64,000 nucleotides of DNA, from assembly GCA_000711775.1 (NCBI GenBank), contig ARYC01000434.1, positions 62,001 through 126,000 on the forward strand, in the 5' to 3' direction. Origin of the DNA: Oxytricha trifallax. Its lineage: Eukaryota > Ciliophora > Spirotrichea > Sporadotrichida > Oxytrichidae. Position 1 is the stretch's first letter, and every line of letters begins with the position of its first letter. Below are positions 47,870 to 60,689 of the stretch, one piece after another. A model generated the notes under the pieces. It was not told where the DNA came from, did not search any database, and saw only the letters and a list, made by a program, of their open reading frames with translations. Made by a program: the position numbers and the translations under genes.

Positions 47870-50180
47870 TCCTAGTCCGGCAACTTGACCAGTACATAGA
47901 TGATAGATATAGCTATTAATGCCTTTATTTTTTAACCTTTTCTCACAATTATTGAACATTACTGCGTACTTAAGATATTTATTCCTGGGCTAGCTATAAG
48001 TATTAGGTCTTGCTTCACTTTGAGAGGCTGTTAAGATTCTGGGATCATTAGTATACTAGCCTGGTCCTGGCACTTCAAACTTCAAATTTTAGCCATAAAA
48101 TACCTGATTATATGGAATCTTGGAGAAGGGCATCAAATCCAACTCTCTTCCCGGCATACATTTCATAATCATTGGCTCTTGTCTGCTTTGTTCATTAAGG
48201 TCCTCTATTAATATAAGAACGACAACTGAAGTTCTCAAGCGAGTTGATTAATCGCTAATATTCATAGCTGAATCTGGTATATATCCTCCTGTGCTTTGAG
48301 TACGTTTACCATTTTAGGCTTCTAATATTATTATGTGAGGATTTTAAGAATAAATCTTTAGGAATCCCCATAAATTTTGATTAAATTAAAAAATTGTAAA
48401 TGAATAATTAAGAATATGAGAATGTGTAAGAATGTCTGGTAAAAAATTGCAGTGTCATTCAATATTAATTTAAGTTTTAACAAAACATATTTAACATTTT
48501 ATTTTTACAGGGGTTGCATATGGTGAGACTGAAGACGTCAACAGACATGTATTTCAAGAAGTCGCAGAGAAAAGATCACAAGAAGTCAATATTGGTGATG
48601 AGGATAATGAAGAAGAGGATGACGAGGAAGATGAAACGCTTTTTTTAGATTTACTATTACTATTGTTGCTATTAGTTTTACTATTATACTACTCATTTTC
48701 TAATTCACTCTATTTTCTTTAAAATAAAAATCATGAATCTATCAGCTGTTCATATGAAGAAAACACTCTAGTTATTTGGCCTATCTTGAGCTCTGTCAAT
48801 CTTTATCTACCTGCTTTGTAAAAATTGTTAAAGCCATTGGTGTTTCTCATTATCTAAGAATTATCTTTATACTCATCAGTAACTTCTAATGCTATGGCTT
48901 CAAATGGACCTTTAAAGAAATACTCCTACCAAAAGCCCATATCTTAACTCCTTTCGCTTCTACGAAATTTCTATCATTTGTGAGAATGATTAAGTGCTTA
49001 AATACATAAGAATTATATGGATTATTTATGTTCCATATAGGTGGCAGGTCGAGGATCTAAGTTTTTGGATTTTTATGTTACATTCTTTCAGCTCCAGCTC
49101 TAAAGGGTGGTTAATTTTCAACATTCAATATTTTTGCTATTATATCATCCTTCTTTTTGGTTAGAATAGTTGCCAGACTCTGTATTTTAAAAACTTGTTG
49201 GATGAGTATAAGGTGTATTGATGTCTTTTACAAAAAAATCCTCTCTTTTCGTGGTGCTTAAAAATTTATATTGTTCTTTTTAAGTTATTGTACAACAACA
49301 GCTGATAAATTTACAGTTTCTAAATGTGATCTCTTATGATCATTCAATAAACTCTAATCATTTGTTTTTCATAGTACCCTGGCCCTGGTACATCTTTCTT
49401 CAGATATTTGATATCCTTAAAATTCAGTATTTTAGAAACAAATACAGCACTCTAATATTTAGCATTAATGATACTCATGTTTTATCCCAAAATATCATAT
49501 TAACCAGGTCCTGGATTTTCCTTGTTTGGCAAATTATTTTTTCTTGTTCTATTAGGTTCAAAGACTTTTCTTGGAATCTTGCTAGACGCAAAAACTGTGA
49601 TTCTACATTTATTCTTGAATTTTTCTTCTTTTTAGTTGTAACAAACAGGGCCTACAGTATCTTAACCTAATCCTGAATAAGCAATTTATGAAACTTTCTT
49701 TACTGGAATTGAAGGTGCTCTTCCTTAGGGCTTGATAATTAGATCTTAATGTTAATTTTCATCGTAGTTTTGCTTTAATCTTGTTAACAAAGTCACTTTA
49801 TTATAAAATGTTCAATTTCATTTTAAGGGTTTTACGAACTGAATAATTATGAATTCTAATTCATACATTAATTTTTCTAAGAGATTTTTTACAAATAGTT
49901 AAAGACATTTCTTGCTTTCTATTTTAAACTATTTATATCAGTAATTTCCAAGAATTAAGGTAAGATAATAAATAATATAGCGTTAATTTTATAGTTTAAT
50001 TAACATACCAAATTGTGGTTATTCACCATAGTCATGGTCATTATCTCAAGTTCCCTTCAGACATTGATCACGGGACCACGAATCTGGTTAGATTGTCAGG
50101 TAAAAGTGATTTTTGTCTTTACAAAATTCATGCTGAATAACTCCTGTCTCTCAATCCTTTCACTAAATTGTAAAAATAAA
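47870..50180 (-). CDS. PGPGxY-repeat (SHIPPO/STPGR-like) protein
   Basis: Minus-strand segments contain the repeat of sperm-tail PG-rich proteins: ENPGPGQYDILGQNMSI (49500), KDVPGPGYYE (49370), DPRPATYMEH (49060) and LKFEVPGPGQYTNDPRIL (48070), each followed by a variable 20-40-residue linker. A possible first segment with Met is at about 50115 (MNFVKTKITF). Proteins of this type bind along or inside axonemal or cortical microtubules, which suits a ciliate. Non-coding gaps and frame jumps separate the blocks, and a plus-strand acidic segment (48500-48660) sits within the span. Confidence 0.6.
48500..48660 (+). other. acidic coding-like segment on the opposite strand inside the SHIPPO-like gene
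   Basis: The plus strand reads GETEDVNRHVFQEVAEKRSQ, then EVNIGDEDNEEEDDEEDE, with clear coding bias, after a TTTTACAG that could be a splice acceptor. It could be an inverted gene segment (as in scrambled genes) or the last exon of another gene. No partner was found. Confidence 0.4.
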
Positions 50181-52178
50181 TATTGAAATATATCTTTAAC
50201 CAATTTAAATTACAACTTCAAGACAACTCTAATTCCTTAATTTATTTTAATTTCATTTATTATATTAATTTATTTAGGTTTTAATTTATATATTTTTATA
50301 TTTTTTAAAAATATTTTAAATATATTAATATATTTTATCTCTATTTTTTAAATCAATCTTTTTCTTAAAACTTTAGTTACATATTTTAAATTCTTTTCAA
50401 TATTTGCTTATTTTAAATACTTTTAGCTTAATTTTTATTATTTCTATTTCACAACAATTTTTAGGTCATATTATTGAAATTAGTATTTCATATTTTTATT
50501 CTTTATTACAATTTATTTTATATTTGTCTTTCAAATGATATAAAGAATATGTTAATTTTATTTTGTAATTTGAAGTATCCAAAGTTTGTTAAGATCATCT
50601 TTAGTTTTGATATACGATTGATCTAAAATTAGGTTTTTTTATTTAATACATTTCCTTTATTATTTAAATATATTTTATAACTTTGAATTCCATAATATTT
50701 ACTAGATTTCTGACATTATCATTGTATAATTTGCATAAAATTGTATTTGAATATATTACTAAAGTTTCTTATTTTATTATGAGAGTTTTAATTTTAAGTT
50801 TTTTTTACCTCTGCACACTTTATATTTCATTAATAATTATGAATTAGGTTTATAGCCTTAAAATTAATTGTTAAGCAGGGGTTTTGTTTTTTAAATTTTT
50901 AATTTTAATTTTAATATGCCAATTAAGCTACAAATCGGCAACAATGCTTCTTAACACTTTATTAATAGTCTTACAATAGCTACGGGGTGTATTTATTTAT
51001 TTTTACTCATCACAAATTACACAGGGATCTCATTAGCAAAACAATAAATCTATGTAAGTGCTAAGGAAACAGCAATAAATACAACAGTATGTAATCTCTT
51101 ATATACCAAAGATTTAAAATTATGTAGTTATGAATTGCAATTTAGTTTAATTAAGATTTAAAAATTAATGAAACTTGTTGGTAAATAAATTTATAGTAAA
51201 TATATTAATCATATAAATATTAGTCATCTTAATTGTGCAAATGAAGATGAAAGGGAAAAAAAGACAAAAATAAAGAAAAATCAAATTTATAGGTATGTAC
51301 TATCAATCATATATCAACTAAGTTTTAACTCCTATCTTCAAACAATTCTCGATATTTTAATAAAGAAAAGTGTATTATTCATTTGAGTTTATGAATACCA
51401 TATTTAAACACAATAACAATTTTAATAACTATTGTTAAGAAATTTTCCTGATTAATATCTTCAATAACCTTGATTGTTTTGCAATATCTATTAAATACTA
51501 ATAATTTCAAATATTTAAAATACTTAGTAAAGGAAACAATAACATAAAAAATAATTTATATTAACAATATTGTCACTAAGTTATTCATATTAGTATGTTA
51601 AATCAGCTTTTATTGGTCTTACGATATGAAATTCCCTCCTATTATCTCAAATAGCATTATTTACAACTCAAATAAGTATTAGATTTTGTGTGTGTATCTT
51701 ACTCTTTAATGAGTGAACTAGAGCTTTATTCATACCGTGTTAAGCTTCTTTATTGCAATTGATAAATTGCTTTAGTTTCCTTAAATAATTTTCTATGATA
51801 TCTCATTGATAATTATAATCTATCTTGAAGGATTATAAATTAGCAATATAATTGACATTTAATGATATTTATCATAGAAGAATCCATAAGATATCAATTT
51901 CAATATAACTATCTTGGAAGCTATCATGATTATTTAAAGTGACGTAATAGCCAATAGTATTAAAAGCTTAACCACTACTTATAATACTATCCATTCAACT
52001 ATCTTCTTATCATCATAATATAATCATAGTTCAATCATTAAGGTATTTAATTTTGTTAACAAAAAGTTAAATCTTATTGTAAAATAATTTTTCTATTTTA
52101 ACTTTAATGAAATGCATTTTTTAATAACGACAAACACCATATTGTAGTACTAAAGAAGTAGCCATTTGATCCTGTAAC
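50181..52178. other. AT-rich DNA, no gene seen
   Basis: Some of the most AT-rich sequence in the window lies here, with long T- and A-runs. No coding, tRNA or repeat structure could be supported. Confidence 0.4.
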
Positions 52179-52603
52179 TATTATTGTCAAAATACATTTG
52201 AATTTGGAAAATTAATTATAATTAAATTAATAATAAATCAAAATCGTGGCAGTTAAAGTTGGCCAATTTAAACGATCTAGGGCTCATTCGATAGAGAATT
52301 CAAAATTAGCTGGACTTTATTATAGGCGGTACTATTTTATCGCATCCCTGGAGCGAGATAACTTCACTTTAATGTGAGGGCATAATTTAATGAATTTAGA
52401 TAAGTTTAATTAAAGTGAAGTTATCTCGCTCCAGGGATGCGATAAAATAGTACCGCCAATAGTAAAGTCCAGCTAATTTTGAATTCTCTATCGAATGAGC
52501 CCTAGATCGTTTAAATTGGCCAACTTTAACTGCCACGATTTTGATTTATTATTAATTTAATTATAATTAATTTTCCAAATTCAAATGTATTTTTACAATA
52601 ATA
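52179..52603. mobile_element. near-perfect foldback element (425 bp)
   Basis: Arms of about 194 bases (52179-52372 and 52410-52603) are inverted copies with only a few differences, around a 37-base spacer. They include GTTGGCCAATTTAAACGATC and TATTTTATCGCATC. A related half-copy lies at 32380-32610, so this is a dispersed family. No coding capacity. It may be an IES or a non-autonomous transposon. A transcript of it would be a long hairpin. Confidence 0.85.
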
Positions 52604-53769
52604 AATTTATTTTAAAAGAAATTTGTGCATAATCGTACATGAAAAAATTGTATATTTATTATTTAATTCGAGATTGATTGTTAAAATGATAATAAGAACG
52701 AATACAATGGTTTCAATCAATTTCTGAAGAAAAGGAAATGATAAGATACATTATTACTTTCTTAAAATTAGACAATTATTATTTCTTCGAATCTAAATTG
52801 TTTTTTATAAAGTATTTCAATAAAATCTAACTTTATATTTAACATAATTAATATGCTTAATAATTATTTTCGTTTAATTCTAGCAATCAAAATTATAGTG
52901 AGGGAGTATATTTTTAAAAGAAAAATTAATTGAAATAAAATTATATCATTATTAATTTATTTTTCAAACTAATTTTATATATGACTCAATGCTTTTGCGA
53001 TAAAATTCTTTCTTCGTCTTTATTATATACCCTCAAAAACAGAAGTTAGAAAATTAGTATTCCAAATAGGATAATTACTTCTTTTTCTCATGATAAGATG
53101 CAACTTTGATTACATTAAAAATTGTTAATGACATTTTCCTTTGCTTTTAAGCATTTAAAAAATACAAAACAATTAGAAATATTAGATTTTTTTAAACAAA
53201 ATAACTGCAATGTTTGATATATTTGTAAATATGATTTACTCAGGATTATTGAAATGATATAAATCTTTTTAGACTCCACCATTTATGAATTCTAACTAAT
53301 TTTATATAGTTTCTATTTAGTTTTCTTAAATAATTCTTTTTAGTGAAAGAAAAAGTAATGTACTTAATTGCAGTAGATTTTACTAAAGTTGAAATATGCA
53401 CAATTACTTAAATTGAATATGGTATATTCTCAGCACATTCTCCAAAACAACTTTTAAAACGTTTGAGAATAGTGTAATTTTTGTATTAAATATTAATGTA
53501 TGATAAAGAATGAGACATTTTAAATTGAAAATGAATTTGAGATAAATACATACTTAAGATTTAGTCATACAGCTTTAAGGGAAGTTGCATGAATTGGTTG
53601 TGAATTTGATATACCATTTTAATTTATATGTAAAATATATAATTCTATTAAGTTAAGTCATACATTTCAATAATATTTTTAAAAAATTAATGATCGATAA
53701 TGAATGTCATAACTGTTTTTAATTTAAATATCATTCGATTTTCATGAACTTATTGTTTTATTTATATAC
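52604..53769. other. AT-rich DNA, no gene seen
   Basis: No supportable coding or structural feature. Confidence 0.4.
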
Positions 53770-54570
53770 AAACAGAAAAATGTTGTAAATTTCAACGAAG
53801 CAGTTATAGGCGTTGCACATCAATTGAAGTTTTTATGTGGGAAAAAATCTGCTCCTTTCCTTAATGCACATAAATAGGCCCTGCTTGAGTAAATCATTAA
53901 GTAGGTACTAAGATTTATATGTTTTAAAATTCAAAATTTCTCTTATTATCTAAATTGAAGAAAGGCAGATACCCTGATAGATATTATTCTATATGAATAT
54001 GGACACATCTAGTTTTTATTAATTTGGACTTCTACTGCCTTTTAAAACCTTAATGATTGCTCTCTAAACTTAGTGAAGAATTAATATAATGAATATGATT
54101 ATATCTGACATATGAAGTTAATCATTATTGAAAGCAAGACGAAACAATTATAGATTTGGACATCAAAAGAGTGTTTAAAAACGGTAATAATAATTAATTC
54201 TATATAATGAGGAAAATAAAAATATCATCTAAATTCTATAAAATTAATTTAAAAACATTCATTCAATTGACTCATAGCTTTCATAAAATTTTATAGCTTA
54301 CCACTAGAAATGCTGACTAAGCAAATGGATACTTTTTAAGGCAACACCTGTAAACTTTAAGCCTGATTGTTCATTGTATGCTTTATCAACCATTATATAG
54401 CGCATCGAGAATTAGACAGGGGAATCAATTGATAATCCTACTATTTAAAACAGGATTAACTCTTTAGTAAAAACAACTTCTAATAAGTAGAAATAAATTT
54501 TTGACTCAATTGTTGAGCAAGTTCAATAATTAAAGGAAGTTTTTATTTTTAAAATAGATAATAATATAAT
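53770..54570 (+). CDS. unrecognised gene fragment
   Basis: Two strong plus-strand blocks are present: VVNFNEAVIGVAHQLKFLCG followed by KKSAPFLNAHKQALLEQIIK (53785-53925), and KATPVNFKPDCSLYALSTII, RIENQTGESIDNPTIQNRIN, then a coiled end KQIFDSIVEQVQQLKEVF (54330-54550). The linking part (53930-54320) is interrupted by AT-rich inserts. Composition and length suggest a real gene in pieces. I do not recognise it. Confidence 0.45.
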
Positions 54571-54990
54571 ATGTTCTATTAGAATGGTTTAATTATTAAT
54601 TTTAATAATGTAAATTTGAGAATGATTCATCTCTCTCTCACTAGTAAGGCAAAAAATAACAAGACTTTGCTTTTTATGAGTTATTTCTAAATAATTTAAG
54701 GTTGTAAATTATAGTCTAACTTAAAATTAATAGTTCAAGTATATTTACATTTTGATGTTTATTCTTCCTAAAATAAGATAAATTAAATTAATATAATGGT
54801 CTCTGCAACTATATTAAACCATTAAAATAATAAATCGCGATATTTAATTAAACTAAAAATTTTCCAAAAATAAAAATTCCTTTTTAATTAAAAAAATTAT
54901 AGGAATATTTTACTCTAATAGTATCTTGAGTTAAGCATAATGTGGAGTATAGATATTATAATAATGATAATAATAATAATGTGATCACAT

Positions 54991-55016
54991 TGAGGTTTCT
55001 TGGGACCCCCGATCTT
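54991..55016 (-). repeat. terminal-like motif, right copy
   Basis: It is the inverted counterpart of 7689-7714, reading AAGATCGGGGGTCCC on the minus strand. It lies just beyond the 3' end of the minus-strand gene at 55020-56521, mirroring the arrangement at 7.6 kb. Confidence 0.6.
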
Positions 55017-55019
55017 AAA

Positions 55020-56521
55020 AAGCTAAAGAGCTTTATAAGGGACAAGCCGTATTAGTTTTTTCGGAGATTCTCTCCTGGTATACTGATTCTTCATCTTCTG
55101 CCTCTTCCTTTTCCTTTTCCTTTGTTTCAGTTTGTCTTTCTTTTTCTTGATCTTCCTTTCTTTCCTTTCTTCTGGTTAATGATTTGGACATGATCTCCAA
55201 GGTCTTTAAATTTGAATTGAGCGTCAATGTGTTTGACATTGATGGAGAATTTCAGGTCTTTATGAGAGATTAGAAGTGATAAGTTAGATAAGGTCACTTT
55301 TGAGGAAGTAGGCATGTTTTTAAAGGCAATTTACGTAGATCTCTATCTTGTTTAAGTCAGAAAGGAGTCTGAGCTGATTGATAGGCAGCAACATTCTTTT
55401 GCTGTGATATTTTTAAGAATGTCTATGTTAAAGAGTCTTACGAAGCCTTCTAGTTCAGGTGGGGTTTCCACCGCTGATTTGGTCATGGATTTAATATAGT
55501 CTGCTAGCTAGCCCTTGTTCATGTTTCCCATCTTTATCATTGCGTCGTTGTCTATGTTTTGGTAAATTGCCGTTATAGCTTTTGAAAACCTTTTTGTATT
55601 TCTGTAGAGCCCACTGTTAATTGTTGTAATCCAAATGGAAATACAAAACTCTCTAGTGTCAAACCTGTTTCAGAGTTGTGCTTTGGTTATGGACTGCATA
55701 TCCGTTTATGTTTAATATTAATTATATTAATATGTAATCTCTTTATTATTAAGATCCATATTTAGTACTAAACCTTAATTTAATGATTAAGATTAATTTC
55801 CTATTTAGTAGTAAATTTCTTCTATGAAGTATTTGACGTCATTGGTTTATTAGACTGAGTGCGTCATGGAGTGATTCATTGATTTTCTTTCTTCTTGAAT
55901 GTCAGACTCTATGTAGTAGGTATGTTGACTAGAATCGTCAATATAAGAACTGTCGTTTTAGTTGTCGTCGTATCTTTGTTTTTCCTCCACGGAACTTCAG
56001 TCTTCCTCATAGTCGGTTTTAATTATCTTTTTTGTGATAATTTATCTGTTATCTCTGGTGTGGATGCTATCTCAATCTAATACATATGATTTATTACTAT
56101 CTAACTCTGAAAAGATATTTTCTGCCTTCCCAACATGGTCAGGTGGCAAGGGTGGTTGTTCAGGGTCAATTGCATAGGATCTTTCGAGATATTTATGGGG
56201 TTTTGTTGGGGTGTATTGGGGTTTTATGAATTTGTTATTAATTGAAGCAAGTCTCAACATTTTAAATAGTTGTTGAGTTCACAGTTGTATTACCTCGGTA
56301 TTGTTTTCTTTGTCAAATTGTATACAAGTTAGGTATATTTGGAACTGGTTGACTAGAGAGAAGCCTTTTGCTATGAAAGTTAAAATTTCGAGTATGTGGA
56401 GTCCCCATTGTTGTTGGTTTTGTTTGATGGTATCGATTGTGTATAGTGCTAAGTGTTTGTAGTTATTTTTTACGATATCTCCTTAGATTAAGTCTCGTTG
56501 TATTTTGCTCAGTATACCCAT
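55020..56521 (-). CDS. unrecognised protein of a probable germline element; TGA used as sense
   Basis: From a Met at 56521 (MGILSKIQRDLIQ) one frame stays open and protein-like for about 1.3 kb. It has a hydrophobic start (LHILEILTFIAKGFSLVNQF), a Pro-rich patch (DPEQPPLPPDHVGKAENIF), an acidic Ser/Tyr-rich centre (SSYIDDSSQHTYYIESD) and a helical part (LADYIKSMTKSAVETPPELE). Four TGA codons lie in this single unbroken frame, for example VIQL-TGA-TQQLFK and YEED-TGA-SSVEE, and Trp fits each. The end is a Lys/Arg/Glu-rich tail in which a frame jump near 55190 leaves the exact C-terminus open. About 500 residues, no domain recognised. Confidence 0.55.
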
Positions 56522-58849
56522 TCTGTGTTTCTTATTTAATAATAATGGAGTATATATATAGTATTTAAATAGTTATTTTAATTTTTATGAAAGTTAGATT
56601 AAATAAAATAATGCTGCAAAAAATATGGCACTATAAAAATTTTTATTCCAAACCTATTGTTATTATTGTTTAAAAATAAAAGACATCTCTATTAAATATT
56701 ATTTAGGATTTATAACAAAAATCGTGTTTTGACAATGGCATAAGTATGATAATATTACTGGAAGAATAATAACAATTACAATCATGCATACTTGATTGGT
56801 TTAGACATGAATACTTTTGCAAAATGCAAAAAATTAATTTAATACAGATGAATTTATTAGTAGATTTCATATTTAAAATTTAAAGTGGGTTGATTTATGC
56901 TTATATTTATATATAAAAATTAATTAATCTTATTCTTTTACACATGAAAACCTTTATGTAATTTTATTTAAAAATGTTATTTTATAATAAAAATTTAGGC
57001 TATACTTATTAATACTTTCTGTTATTTATTTAACTAAATTAATCATAATTGTTGAATTGCTACATTTTAATTGAATGATTTAGTTTAATTATTATTTTAA
57101 TATTTAGGATGAATTTTAAAAGAATTTTTAGCAATATAATGATAATTTTATATAAATTAAAGTGGTATTTAGAACTAACGCACATTTAAACATATACTAA
57201 TTTATGTTTTAACTGCTTAAATTGAATTGACTTGAATCAAATTTAGAGATATGTCATTAATTATGAATTAATTAAAAAGATTAGGAATCTACGCAAGAAC
57301 ATTTTAATGATATTTTACTTAATTTAAATGCACTTAAATTATATTAAATAACACTATTAAATGTAGTTAATAAATGCAATGAGGAGAAACTAATCAACTC
57401 CTATTTGAAGAAGTATGAAATTATAAAGTTTAGGACGAGATAGCAAAGAATTTAATGGCATATGTATATCTTGAGCTAAATTTGCTTCATATAACAAGTT
57501 ATTAATGTTATAATATACTATTATTTCGGTATTTTTCATTGATTAGAACAATCGCTTTGGTATAAATATTTCTAAAACTATCAATAAAAATATATTGCTT
57601 TTTAAATTTTAATAGCAATATGAATATCTTTGGGATAAGCACAAAATTTGCTACTTTTTCAATTTTTATGAAGGTTAATAATCTTATATTCACAGTAATC
57701 CTTACAATTAAAAGTGGCAGAGCTCATAATGTTGCAATTATATATGCTAAATAATAATATAAACATATTTTAATTAAACAAAATCTGCACCTCATTAAAA
57801 TGAGTCAAATAGTTCATTTATAAGCAATTAACTGCCTAAATGGAAATTATATTAATTGGTTGAGGTGTCGATGAACTTTGTTTTAGAAAAGAATGATTTG
57901 GGATTATGGATCATGAATTTTTAAAATATGGAAAACTGTTCAAATCAAATTATGAAACGAAATATATTTATAAAGTAAATTGGGATTATTAACTACAATG
58001 AAAACACTAAACCTCTCTAAATAAACAACTAATTTTGACAATCTATTATCAAGGTAAATAATATATATAAAAATATTCAATTATGCTTTATATTTATTTG
58101 CCATTAATGTTAGCAAAGAAATACTCACATTTAATAATTTATTTACATTTTAATGATTTGAAGCTGCGGGCTCTAAAATTTTGTATTTATTTACAGAAAA
58201 TATAGAATACTGTAAATTGGCTCAAATACCTCAAAACATCTGACAAGTTGCCTTTCTTCGTAGAAATAGAATCATTTCAGAAAAGTTACAAATAAATTAA
58301 TTTAAAAAAAGAGTATTTATCCACTTATGCATTAAAAATACCAATAATTATAAAGTTCTCTTTATTTTCACATTTTTAGTACTGATACTAATAATTTAAT
58401 ATATATTTAAGTAATACATCGCAGTTTGTATTTTAAAAACTATTTTAATTTCCAATTGTTTTGTATTTTATCAATATCTTAATCATTGTATATAATTGCC
58501 AATTGTACTTCTCAATACTTAAGAGTAATTTAGATTAATAAGAAAAAGATCATTTGTCTTACAGGTAATACAGCAATTTTGAAAATTTCATCATAAGTCT
58601 AATTTTCAAATTATAAAATGATAAAAGAGTTTTGAAGTGTCGGTATAGAATGGTTTAAAGATTAAAAATAAAAAAATATATCGTCACCAAGACATCTCTT
58701 TTTCTTAGATTCTACATTTCCTTGAGATTTTTCATGATGATATGAGTAATCTAAAGATCGTTTCAACAAGTTTCTTATTATACAGGTCTTCATTTACAAA
58801 ACTAGAATCATGAAATTATCCAAAAATTAAAGTAAGTTTTATTAATTTC
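56522..58849. other. AT-rich DNA with weak coding-like bits
   Basis: Mostly non-coding. Plus-strand bits at 57375-57480 (NEEKLINSYLKKYEIIKF) and 57865-57990 read like protein, but too little surrounds them to call genes. Confidence 0.3.
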
Positions 58850-59290
58850 TCAATATGATCTATCTAAAGACAGCAATAAGAACCTGCATAGATAAAGAAA
58901 ATGATTGAGGATATCCCTTAAAAGGTTGAGATTTACAGGATAACAATCAGATATTCAAAGCGTATATAATGAAAAAAGACACTCCCTCGTTTAGTCTCTG
59001 TTTCGTGAATATTTTGTCTTTGATATTTAGTTTGAGGTGAATTATTTGCTACTCAACATTCAAGTTGAAAAGATTTATAAAATAAATTAATTTTGCCTAG
59101 AAATCAAGTATACAGTCTCAATAATTATATTATTTGTAAGGAGATAGAAAAAAAGTTAAAGTCGACAAAATGGAAATAAATATTAATGGGAATTCTAAAT
59201 TTGAAAGAATACAAGGTCTACAAAATTATTATAAAGGGTATTAATTATTATTTTATAATTGAAGAGACACTGATTGTTTATAAAATGAAA
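58850..59290 (+). CDS. possible gene fragment
   Basis: Plus-strand reading gives IKKMIEDIPQKVEIYRITIR, then SKRIQ, and later DRKKVKVDKMEININGNSKF with ERIQGLQNYYKGYQ. The coding character is clear but frames change and no family is recognisable. It may be part of a gene whose other segments lie elsewhere. Confidence 0.35.
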
Positions 59291-60660
59291 AAAAATAAAC
59301 AATTTATTGAACAACACTTTGAAATTGTATATATTATTATTTTCCTATTTCATTAACCTTTTTATCAATAAATTTATAGAGTATTATAATAAATTAGCTG
59401 TAATTAAATTATAGAAGTCATAATGATATAATTCCTCAGTATTTTTTGTGGTGTATAAATAAGCATCAGCCAAGTTAATTGAGACACCACGCTCACCATT
59501 AATTTCTTTAAAAACATTATTCAAATTAACAATCATAAATTAGTTTTAAATTGATTAAACAAATTTTTTAGGAATTGAATTTAATAATTGGATGCACAAT
59601 TAGATAATCAATTCAATTGAATAAATTAAATAAATTATCACAGTAATGCCATTTGTTAGAGTATTCAACAAACACAATATTGTGATTAATCTATCAGAAA
59701 TATATATTGTTCTATTCAAGTATTAATTCTACTGAACTAGACTTTTTTATTAAAACTTTTGAAATATATTAATATTTCAAAGCACTAAAATCATTTTATG
59801 AACAACTAATGGCAATAATTGAATTTAAACACTTGTCAGCATTGTAAATGCAAGCAACCATAGTTATGTAGCATTAAAACAAGTGAATCGTGTTGCCGTC
59901 TTAACCATATAAATTGAGTTATCAACATATTTCTTCACTCTATAAGCTATTCAACTAAAATGAAGTGCAGGTTCAATATAATATGTTCATGAGCATTTAA
60001 AGTTGATAGTAGATTTCATTGCTGTTGATAGTAGATAATGTCAAAGTGGTGGTCTATGAGTTTGCTTTGCAATTGGAATCATCAAAAATACAAGATGCAG
60101 GATACTTGCAGAAATACTCATATGTTTGATGTGTAAGAAGCATGAATATGAACATTTCACCTACGTTCATATTTTATTCCTATAAATAAAAAAGAGTTAT
60201 TAACCTAAATAATTCATTTTAAAAAATTATTAAAATTATTACTTCATCATAAGTGATGGCATAAACTGATTGAATAATAAGAAAATAAGGGATATTAGCA
60301 TTAATAACTTTTATATATATAGCTTTGACTATTATATTTGAGGAGATTAAGCTTCTAAAAACTAACCAAAGATTAATAAAAGCTAATTTGCTCATTGGAA
60401 TTAAGATAAACACTAGTTGAGTTGTTTTATAAATTATCTTACTTTATTTTATAACTATTAAAATATATGAAATATGTATTTAGTTCAGGTTGAAATAGAA
60501 TTATTTTATTTACTAATTTCTTATAAATATGTCTTTATTATTTTCATTTTGAGTAGTTGTAAGATATACTCCACCACTGCAATTTTAACATTAATTAATA
60601 ACTCCACCGAATTTGCAATTGATAAAAAACTTTGTTTAAAATATTATTGTCATAGATTCT
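59291..60660. other. AT-rich DNA, no gene seen
   Basis: No supportable feature. Open frames here are AT-rich chance openings. Confidence 0.35.
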
Positions 60661-60672
60661 CCCCCCCCCCCC
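60661..60672 (+). repeat. run of twelve C
   Basis: An isolated homopolymer of 12 C in AT-rich DNA. G/C runs of this length are rare in the window, and its true length may be misassembled. Confidence 0.9.
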
Positions 60673-60689
60673 ATTTTTGAAAGTAGTTA

